Of a stretch of 64,000 nt of DNA, positions 56,001 to 64,000 are shown in pieces. Below the pieces are notes generated by a model. That model was not told where the DNA came from and ran no database searches. It saw only the letters and a program-made list of their open reading frames with translations. A program made the position numbers and the translations under genes. Position 1 is the first letter of the stretch. Each line of letters starts with the position of its first letter. The stretch comes from Smallanthus sonchifolius (taxonomy: Eukaryota; Streptophyta; Magnoliopsida; Asterales; Asteraceae), in the NCBI GenBank assembly GCA_023525975.1, contig CM042042.1, forward strand, positions 47,565,880 through 47,629,879, given 5' to 3'.

Positions 56001-59000
56001 AAACCCCGGAGGTTGCTCCATGAATACAAGTTCATTTAAATTGCCATGTAGAAACGCGTTATTCACATCGAGTTGATGAAGTTTCCAATTATGAATAACG
56101 GCTAAAGATAACACAGTGCGAATGGTGGCTGCTTTGACCACAGGGCTGAATGTGTGAGAATAGTCAATGCCGGGTATTTGACTAAATCCTTGAGCCACGA
56201 GTCGGGCTTTGTACCGATCCACGGAACCATCAGAACAAAATTTTGGTGCGAAATAGCTATTTGGAACCAACTACATTATGAGACTTTGGTCGAGGGACTA
56301 ACGACCATGTATCGTTGTTTCGGAGAGCAGCTAGTTCATTATGCATGGCTTCCAACCATTTAGGGTTCTTTGCAGCAGATTTAAACCCCCGTGGTTCAGT
56401 GGAGGAAAATATGGCAGAATACAAACCATGGGTCATAGTGTGAGATAGGTCGGCCTGATGTTTGGGTTTGAAAATCCCGGCTTTGGCACGAGTGACCATA
56501 GGATGTGTGGAGGCAGTCGGTTGTGGGAGAGGCTCGGTAGTTGAGTCAGAGATGGTTGGGCCCGGTATTGGTCTGGTTTCTGAGTTGGTTGCGGGCAGTG
56601 GGATGATGGGCTCAGTGTCTGCTATAGTAGGATTATGGGCTGGGACGGGAGGTGTAGGTTGCGGCTGTTCAGGAGGGGTGTTATTGGGCTGGGAAATAGC
56701 TGGGTTAGTGCTGCTCAGGAGGGGTGTTATTGGGCTGGGAAATAATTGTTCAGGAAGGGTGTTACTGGGCTGTGCAGGAAGAGTAGTTTGTTGCTCCTCA
56801 TAACTGGAGTTACACATGATTGGGTCATCTGCAGGTGGAGTTGGTTTAGTGGGAATGGTAGGGTTGGGTGTGGATATGGTCACATGATCATCCAAAAAGG
56901 AATATAGAGGCAATAAAGATATATCACTTCGAGAGTTGTTTCCTGAAAATGGAAAGGTGCATTCGTCAAACCGGGCATGGCGAGTAATGTATACTTTTGA
57001 GTTTATAGGGTCAAGGCAACGGTACCCCTTATATTGTGAGCAGTAGCCCATGAATATACACGGGACACTTCGAGGTGCGAGTTTGTGATCTGCATAGTCA
57101 CGAATATACGGGTAAACCCGACAAGCAAAAACACGAAGATTGTTATAGCTAGGTTTTCGAGAGAATAGCATTTCAAACGGGGACTTGCCTTCCAAAACTT
57201 GAGTAGGAAGTCTATTAATGAGGTAGACTGCCGAACCAAATGCTTCCACCCAATAGGATGGAGGAACGTGACCATTGAATAACATTGCCAACCCAGTTTC
57301 TACCACATGTCTGTGCTTTCTTTCTATTCGACGATTCTGTTGTGGTATGTAAGGACATGACAGGCGATGGAAAGTACCGTTTTCCTCAAATAGTTGTCTG
57401 ACATTGTGATTTAAAAACTCCGTGCCACCGTCACTTTGAAAGACTTTAATCTTTCGAGAAAACTGGGTTTGCACAAATTTCATAAAAACCGATAGTATAA
57501 CATGAAAGCCAGATTTAGTTTTCAACGGGTAGAACCATGTGAACCATGAAAAGTCATCAACAAATATAACATAGTAGCGCTAGTCATCTGTTGAGGTAAT
57601 CGGGGATGGTCCCCATAAATCACAATGAATCAAATCCAAAGGGTAAAGTGCCCGTTTTTCATTAGTATCAGAAGATAGGAGATGGCCTTTAGACAATTGA
57701 CAGGGAGAACACAAAATCGGTTTTGGTAAGAAGGAAGTAACATGTAAATCCCCCATTTTATTTAAATGCAAAATAGTGTCAAAAGACACATGTCCTAAAC
57801 GTAAGTGCCATAACTCATAGGAAGCTTTCAACTTTGAGCGAGAATCTGCCACAAAAGCTTTGGGACCAGTTTGTAGCACATATAAACCATCTTCAATTCT
57901 TCCCTCGGCCAGCACCTGTCTCGTGGTGCGGTCCTGAATATAAAAGGTATGGTGGGAAAACAACACATCCACGTGATTATCAGCGGTTAATTTACTAATA
58001 GACAAGAGGTTCTTTGAAATGTTGGGGACAACCAAGACATCTTGTAATTTAAGTTGATTAGCAACAGATGTATGACCAATATGAGAGACAGTAAGAAAGT
58101 TGCCATTACCAAATGTAACTTTGGCATCTCCCATGTGAGGGGTGGCTTTGGTGACATGACCGGTGATGCAGTCATATGGTCAGTGGCTCCCGAATCAGCA
58201 TACCAGTCGATTTAACTTTGAATTTTCGGCCAAAATCGGTGTGAGTTAATCGAAGCTGGTCACGAAGATTCTGAATACGTTCAATGGAAGTGTTCCAAAT
58301 TTCCCGAGTAGTGGACAATCTCGGCTACTGCTTCTTCAGAGAGGGAGGCGTGGATAATGATGATTGTCTTCTGATCAGTTAGGGATGGATTTTTCCCTTA
58401 GAGCAGTTTCTGTGGCAGGCTTGGACGAGGAACCATCCACGTGAGGTAAAAGGTTTTGAAAAGTTAGGAGAGGGATCATTTGATTTTTCCAAAGAAGGTA
58501 GTTTGAGGATGATAGTTTAATTGTGATCATATGTAGGATTGTGTTGATGGATAGAGAGGAATGATCGGACAGGGAAGGAGAAATGAAAAGGAAAGGTTAA
58601 AGGGAAAGAGAGATCGACGAGGGGAGAGAAAGGGTTATTGGCCTTTGACTCATACCCGTATTAAGTTTGAAAACTTGAATACCCCATAATTAGGGGAAGG
58701 ATTCAATATATAGACTAAGTAAATACACATAGGTACATCAAGAATCAACTAAATGCATAACAAATACAATACTTATATTAAGTTGTATTAGCAGTACGGT
58801 ATTACCATTTACCATTTTTTTTGGATAAATGCAAACATTTGCCACTTTTTTTTTAAAAAAATATACCATTTTGACAAAAAAAAAAATCATCTGAACTCAG
58901 TAGTTTTCTCAGGTGGGTGATCCAGACACAGATCATAAATGCTGGGAAAGACCAGAAACTTCAACAGAAAAACGACCAACAATCCAAATAAACACCTCAT

Positions 59001-60834
59001 ACCCGGGCTCAGATGTTGCAGCCGAGACCGCCGCGGCAATGGCTGCTGCATCTCTAGTTTTCAAGAACCAAGACGCCAGTTATTCCAAATCGCTTCTCGA
59101 TCACGCCCAAAAACTGTTCGATTTCGCTAACAGTTATCCAGGAGTTTATAGCAAAAGCATCCCAGTTATTCAAGATTACTACAACTCTTCTGGATTCGTC
59201 GATGAACTCTTGTGGGCAGCATCGTGGCTCTACCACGCCACCCGAGACCGCTATTACATCGATTATGTAACCGTCATGCATGGAAATGCTTTCGCTAGTT
59301 GGGGTAATCCGACATGGTTTTCATGGGATGATAAGTTAGCTGGGACACAGGTAATTTTGTTTTTTATATTCAAAAGTTGTTGACAGGGACGGAACCAGGG
59401 GAGGGTCAAGAGGGTCCATTCACCCCCCTCCCCAACTAGAGTTTTCCTATTTTTATATATAAAAGTTGAGCTTTTTTAAAATTGGTGAATGCTTTGGTTT
59501 TTAAAATATGTTTAGGTGTTATTGTCGAGAGTAAATTTCTTCGGTATGGACACGGAGATGTCGATTGTGGAAAATATGAACTTGCAAATGTACCGGAGAA
59601 CTGCTGAGGCTCTTATGTGCACGGTTTTATTGCCACCACCGACGAACAAGAAAACTAATGGTTAGTTTTCAAGCTAAAATTCATTCAGGGTCAAATCAGT
59701 AAACAAGTAACAAATGGGATCAAAGGGTTTACCTCAATTTTTGTTTAATAATGAACTTGTTCAAGACTAAATTGTAGCTTTTAAATAGCTTTTGTTTGTG
59801 GGTTGACGGGTCAAACCATGAACTGTGGCTCAAATATAGTATGAACCCAAAAATCGTGTCAAATTTGACACAAGTTTTGATGATTTGACACGTAGACAAC
59901 CCGTTTAAAGTTTTTTATAATATTATACTTAATTCATATTAATAGTCTATAATTACAATTTTATTACCAAAAAAATTCTAGTTGTAAATAAAAAAATTAC
60001 GTTTAAACTATAAGTCCATAATGTTTATTTTTCTTTTCTCTTTTATTTTTGACGTAATGTACCTAATCAATTTAAGTTATCACATAAAGTATATCTTTTA
60101 TAAAAATAAACCGGCCGACCCGTGAACCCATCACGTCAACCCGTTTAACTAAATGTGTTATTTGTTGAATCCGAAACTGACCCAAACCCGTTTAGATTAA
60201 ACCCAAACATGTTTAGAATAACGGGTTAACTTTTTTGTAGGTGGTCTAATATGGGTGAACGAGTGGGATTCGTTACAATACGCCATTGCCAGCGCATTCT
60301 TGTCCTTGGTTTTTAGCGACTACATGTTCACATCCAACACACCATACTTATATTGCAACGGGAAATTATACGAACCGATGGACATTCGTGCTTTCGCTAT
60401 TTCACAGGTATCGCGATTAAACTCGTATCCAAAGATTTTACTAAACTGAGTACTTATAAGAAACTAATAAATCATGTTTTATGTGGTTAAATGTTGTATA
60501 GGCTGATTATGTGTTGGGAAATAACCCAATGAACATGAGCTACCTAGTCGGCTACGGGCTTAACTACCCTCGGTATGTCCACCATCGTGGTGCCTCGATA
60601 CCGGTCGATGCAAACACAAGTTGTCACAATGGTTTCAAGTGGCTTAACTCCACGAAACCTAATCCTAACCTAGCAATTGGAGCAGTTGTTGGTGGACCAT
60701 TCCTCAATGACACATACATCGACTCGAGAAATAATTCAATGCAAGCCGAACCAACGACCTACAATAGCGCCTTTTTCGTTGGCCTTGTGTCGGGTTTAGT
60801 TACCTCATCTTCTGTGGTTCGGTCTTTCACATGA
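50047..60834 (+). CDS. Membrane-anchored GH9 endo-beta-1,4-glucanase, six exons
   Basis: Exons are 50047-50272, 50855-51138, 58913-59350, 59516-59660, 60241-60407 and 60502-60834. All junctions are GT-AG with consistent phases, and the product is 530 aa without stops. Residues 1-14 are polar and residues 15-35 are one transmembrane helix, giving a type II anchor. The GH9 domain follows from about 70. Catalytic residues are present: DAGDH with D108 and D111, H448-R449 in YVHHRGAS, and the acid E503 in MQAEPTTYN. The length and short N-terminal anchor match the GH9B Endoglucanase 10-like group rather than KORRIGAN, which has a longer cytosolic tail. Such enzymes cut amorphous beta-1,4-glucan and act in cellulose or wall metabolism at the membrane. 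Intron 2 is 7,774 bp and full of transposons but leaves both splice sites intact. Confidence 0.93.
50273..50854 (+). other. GH9 intron 1 with degenerate repeats
   Basis: 582 bp. AAACCCGGACCGGAC and CGGTCCGACCAG near 50371 and 50631 suggest an old hAT-like foldback element. A second small foldback (TTTTCCGACGG..CCGTCGGTTAA) lies at 50735-50800. Confidence 0.5.
51534..52036. mobile_element. Foldback MITE with 9-bp TSD (Mutator-like), in GH9 intron 2
   Basis: It is a near-perfect inverted repeat over most of its 503 bp, with ends GGATTATTGGATTTTAATAA. The TSD TATAAAATA (51525-51533 and 52037-52045) is perfect. As RNA it would form a very long hairpin. It is non-coding. Confidence 0.9.
53183..54240. 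mobile_element. Foldback element split by a CACTA MITE, in GH9 intron 2
   Basis: The left arm (53183-53284) pairs with the right arm (about 54135-54240). An inner inverted pair, AAATTTTATTGAAAAC and its complement, lies at about 54015-54130. The outer termini and TSD are not clear. Confidence 0.5.
53288..54005. mobile_element. CACTA-type foldback MITE in GH9 intron 2
   Basis: The TIR begins CACTACTAGAAAACATATAT at both ends, with the 3-bp TSD ACA (53285-53287 and 54006-54008). It is 718 bp. The two halves are largely inverted copies full of CCGACAAA/TTTGTCGG motifs. The 69-codon ORF at 53537-53746 is a reading of the repeat. Confidence 0.85.
54723..58793 (-). mobile_element. Copia retrotransposon lacking most of gag, in GH9 intron 2
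   Basis: LTRs of 134-135 bp lie at 54723-54856 and 58659-58793. They begin TG(T/C)TAAT and end CTTAATA on the minus strand. The TSD GTACG is perfect (54718-54722 and 58794-58798). A PBS-like GGGTATGAGTC follows the 5' LTR, degenerate relative to the tRNA-Met type. The polypurine tract CGGGGGA precedes the 3' LTR. It is inserted antisense to the host gene, 115 bp before exon 3. Confidence 0.9.
54801..58215 (-). pseudogene. Copia pol, broken, without gag
   Basis: Minus-strand order: protease active site WYADSGATDHMT near 58195 (frame shifted from the next block); integrase zinc region YELWHLRLGH..C..C at about 57820-57690; integrase core (FQSDGGTEFLNH near 57430); a Pro/Thr-rich linker; RT from about 56350 (DTWSLVPRPKSH, LDVNNAFLHGNLN, YGLKQAPRAWF, LLVYVDDLIL near 55795); and RNase H (CDNQSALFLTQNPVFHKRAK, ADIFTKSLPRPL read as ANIFTKSLPRPL) to about 54880. 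A stop near 57580 and frame changes near 56260, 55760, 55440 and 58135 break it. Only about 450 bp remains between the 5' LTR and protease, too little for gag. Confidence 0.9.
59351..59515 (+). other. GH9 intron 3
   Basis: 165 bp. CAGGGACGGAACCAGGGGAG near 59385 looks like one end of a hAT element; no second end is present. Confidence 0.5.
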
Positions 60835-61320
60835 TACAACTATTTTGACACATTTGGGATGGCTTTTGAAGTGTTAGTTGGTGTAAATATATATTATAGA
60901 CTAGGGTTACAATATGGTATCATTTTATGAAAGTTCATAGAACTTATAGTATATTGACACTTCTTTCTTTATGGTGAAAAAAAATGAATTGAAACTTATA
61001 GATCATATGTCGAGCTCAACTCAAGAATGTGATGAACTTGATTCGAGAATTTGGATAGATGGAGATTATTTACTTGAAACATTCGATAAAGCAAGCTTGA
61101 TTTGAAATACTCGAGGTGCCAAAATGGATAAATTAAACAGATCAACCCGTAACAAATAAAATTAAAATGGGTTTGCGCATGAAAATTTCTTATTACAAGT
61201 TGCAATGAATTGGATTGAGTTGAACTTAACCAATGAAATGGCGGTAATATCAAAAGAAAGTACTAAAACACCAGTCACGTGGCTCTATAACCGGCAGACA
61301 CGTACACGTACACTGCCAAA
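60835..61320. other. GH9 3' flank
   Basis: It probably includes the 3' UTR. No second gene is seen. Confidence 0.4.
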
Positions 61321-61330
61321 ATATTAAAAA

Positions 61331-61540
61331 GAGTAAATTTTGGTTTTAGTCCTTGTGCTTTGCTCAAAATAACTCTTTGACTCAAGTACTTTCAATTTCA
61401 CTTTTCGAGTCCTTGTGGTTTGTCAATTGTCTAAATACACATTTCTAACGCCATCCATTTTTTCTGTTAAGTTTTTCCAGAAAGACAAAAATACCTTTTG
61501 TTAAAAAAATTTATATATATATAAATAAATACCTTCCATC
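61331..61540. repeat. Orphan Mutator-like terminal sequence
   Basis: GAGTAAATTTTGGTTTTAGT followed by CCTTGTGCTTTGC and a second CCTTGTGGTTTG resembles the MULE TIR start GAGTAAATTGCAG..CCCTGTGGTTTG. No inverted partner or TSD is found. Confidence 0.45.
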
Positions 61541-63029
61541 ATCTTTCACTTGCAAACCCTAACGTAGTGTTCCCAAGTACTTTTTAAAGTGGGAAATGTT
61601 GCAACATCCGTAAATCCCGACATTTGGGTCGAAGGAATAAAGGAGAAAGATGGTGGGCTTGTGGGAAGCATGCTTGGGCCAAAATGTTGCAAGGGAAGAG
61701 AGGATAAACCCTAAGGATCCCTTATTCTAGCCCCCTCCCCTTTCTCACTTTCATCTTCATTTTCGTCTAGAGAGAGCATTTTTCGAGAGAGAAAGTGAAA
61801 GAGGCTTCACATTTGTGCTCAAGAGTTGATCCAAATCCTTTCTCCAGTGTTGGTAAGCAAGAATACATGAAGAAACATCATCTTTGAGGTAAGAATCGAA
61901 CCCCAACAATCTGTTTTATGTTTAAAATGAGTTTTGGGGTAAAACTAGGGTTTTAATTTCAAAGATCAAGTTTTTACGTGTTAATGGCGAAACAAATAAC
62001 AGATTTAGCTTCATAAAAGCTAGATAAATGTTTTGGACGTAAAAAGTTGTAGTAATGAATAAAAAACAAGGTTGTTAGGGTTTGGTGTTAATGTGGCGAC
62101 ACTAGAGGCGATACTGGCTCCAGTGTAATAGGCAGCACTAATAGTGTCTCCACAGTCATATGGCGACACTAAGTCCAACAACACTAAGACCAAATATTCA
62201 ATCTTATAAAGTTTTAATATATAAGAAATTGATATAAATGCAATATTTATTAATTTTCATGATATTCAAACAAAAAATATGCACAAATTTCGTTTATACC
62301 TACACATATGTAGGTTTTTTTACCTACACGTGTGTAAGAAACTTTTAAATATATAAAAACATATGAAAATGGTAGTTTAACGGTTTTTTATGTACATAAA
62401 CATACATATTTATGTACAAAGTATAAAACTTTAAACTTTTTTTTATCATGGATCAAAAAATTAAACGATTTAGATTTGTTACCTCTGTTATTATAGAATT
62501 TTCTAGATCTAAAATGAAGTTTCCTATATATATGTACATATATGTGTGTATGTATGTGTATACATATATAACGACTAGAATGGCGAAACATCTAATCTTC
62601 ATCGAAGCCACGCCGGAGCATTTATAGCCACGGCGTTTAAGCTATGATATTTTTAATTTGTGGGGTGTGCAATTTTGTGAACGTGGCTGGCGTTTTAGTA
62701 CTTTCTTTTGATATTTCCATCATTTTGGTACGGGTATATCATGGGGAGTTGGCTTGGCTAAGGGTATATAATATAATACAAACTCTGAATATTAATATGT
62801 ATATTTTGAGAATTTTTCATCTTCTTTTTTGTTTTTCAGTTTTATAAGTAGTTAATTTTTTTAAGACTTCATAAATAGTTAACAGTTTTGTTACACATAT
62901 TAGTTATATAAATAGAATGAAAGCAATAACTAGTTTTTAATTAACTGATATAAGTTAAATTAAGGTAGTAAGTTAATAAGTGTATTTTGACTTTCAACCT
63001 GTTTTATTTTAATTAGGTCGTTAATTACT
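61541..63029. other. Gene-free stretch, leader-like near 61730-61880
   Basis: 61730-61880 has CT-rich then GAGA-rich sequence like a transcript leader, but no coding region follows. At 62095-62175 GGCGACACTA motifs recur, as at 18170-18390. AT-rich tracts fill the rest. Confidence 0.35.
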
Positions 63030-64000
63030 CGTTTGAGTCCTTGGGAAAAAGTATTAGCATCACCTAAATCAATGGAAATTGCCCATTTTGGTAAGAGGAA
63101 AGTGAAAGAAAAATAAGAAAAATTGAAATGGCAAACTATAAGAACATACATATGATGTAATATTACTCATATTTTAACGGTATATATATATACAACGCAA
63201 TTAAATACAACATTTTTTATACTTTTTAGAAATTAAATGATAAAAAAATGGGAAAATTATCAAATTGGACATTTGACCGGTCAAACTTACAAAAATGGAC
63301 AAACTTTTTCAGCCTACTTCGATATGGTCATTTAGGCATGAAGCCGGCTGAACTAGCCTACTTCAGCCGGCTTCAAATTCCGTGTCAAACCAGCTTTTTT
63401 CATATGTTCAGCCAACCAGAAACTGACACGTGGAGGTGCTGATTCCCAAGACGGCTAAAGCCTACTTCCAAGCAGGCTAAGCCGACGTGTTTTTTTTAGC
63501 CTGCTATATGACTTTCCTTAGTCCACTTGATTTTAGCTTGCTATATGACTATCCTTAGCCGGCTATTTGCCTTTGTTTAGCCACTTGAATACATAAAAAA
63601 TAGTATGACTTTTCTTAACCCACTTAATTTTAGCCTTTGTTTGTATAGTTCAAATGTCCATTTTAATAATTTTCCCAAATAAAAATGAGGGATGTATTAG
63701 GCAACAAATGAGTCTCACAAGCCAATTTCAATTACTCAATTTGTTGCCAATACATCCCTCATTTTTATTTGGGAAAATTATTAAAATGGACATTTGAACT
63801 ATACAAACAAAGGCTAAAATTAAGTGGGTTAAATAAAGTTTTACTATTTTTTATGTATTCAAGTGGGCTAAACAAAGGCAAATAGCCAGGCTAAGAAAAG
63901 TTTATCCATTTTTATAAGTTTGATCGATCAAATGTCCATTTAGGTAATTTTCCCTAAAAAAATTGACAAAACATGCCATACATTTTTGTAAACATTAAAA
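63030..64000. repeat. Second copy of the SAUR downstream flank, interrupted by a foldback element
   Basis: 63030-63240 and 63964-64000 align with 19775-20010, apart from small changes and the insertion at 63250-63954. The match runs to the window edge. Confidence 0.65.
63250..63954. mobile_element. Composite foldback element with 9-bp TSD (Mutator-like)
   Basis: The ends are GGGAAAATTATCAAATTGG and, at the right in reverse complement, GGGAAAATTACCTAAATGG. The 9-bp TSD TAAAAAAAT is perfect (63241-63249 and 63955-63963). Inside are two inverted copies of a TIR-bounded unit (63250-63676 and 63771-63954) around a palindromic centre with arms AAATAAAAATGAGGGATGTA. It is 705 bp and non-coding. Confidence 0.82.

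Noticed and set aside
61730..61880. 5' end of a further host gene
   Set aside because: Leader-like composition only. No open frame, exon or domain follows before the window ends.

Overview
The window is plant nuclear DNA from a eudicot, probably an asterid and perhaps Asteraceae. It is AT-rich and holds spliced genes with GT-AG introns. It is crowded with LTR retrotransposons, Helitrons, Mutator-like, CACTA, hAT and Harbinger elements and SINEs. The Asteraceae suggestion rests mainly on the Copia-linked accessory ORF at 9927-12782 and on general repeat style; it is inference.

Only three host genes are convincing. They are a two-exon WEB-family coiled-coil gene (1730-2704, +), a single-exon SAUR auxin-response gene (20153-20446, -) and a six-exon membrane-anchored GH9 endoglucanase gene (50047-60834, +). 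Intron 2 of the GH9 gene is about 7.8 kb and is largely transposons. A fourth intact coding unit, a two-exon Myb/SANT-like gene (30552-31824, -), is cargo of a Harbinger element.

Layout from left to right. 1-1.3 kb: nested short Helitrons. 1.7-2.7 kb: WEB gene. 3.1-7.8 kb: Tourist and hAT MITEs and a 3.2-kb solo LTR. 9.0-15.8 kb: a Mutator-like TIR pair enclosing a 5'-truncated SIRE-like Copia element with an almost intact 952-codon accessory ORF and arrays of short palindromes. 16-19.7 kb: Tourist MITE, Helitron and SINE. 20.2 kb: SAUR gene. 21.3-26.0 kb: decayed Copia element. 27.2-28.3 kb: Helitron and SINE. 29.3-33.4 kb: a small non-coding LTR retrotransposon carrying a Helitron, a Harbinger and an hAT MITE. 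33.8-43.3 kb: a CACTA element split by an Athila-type Ty3 element, itself split by a Copia solo LTR. 44.4-49.6 kb: a decayed autonomous-type MULE with long TIRs. 50.0-60.8 kb: GH9 gene. 63.2-64 kb: a Mutator-type foldback element inside a copy of the SAUR gene's downstream flank.

Most element borders were read from matching target-site duplications (TSDs). In the 29.3-33.4 kb element they were also checked by comparing the two LTRs: both shrink to 257 bp once their insertions are removed. The most unusual signals are two unrelated retrotransposon families that each carry arrays of short CG-containing palindromes, and the intact or near-intact accessory ORFs inside non-autonomous elements. No function for these can be claimed from sequence alone.
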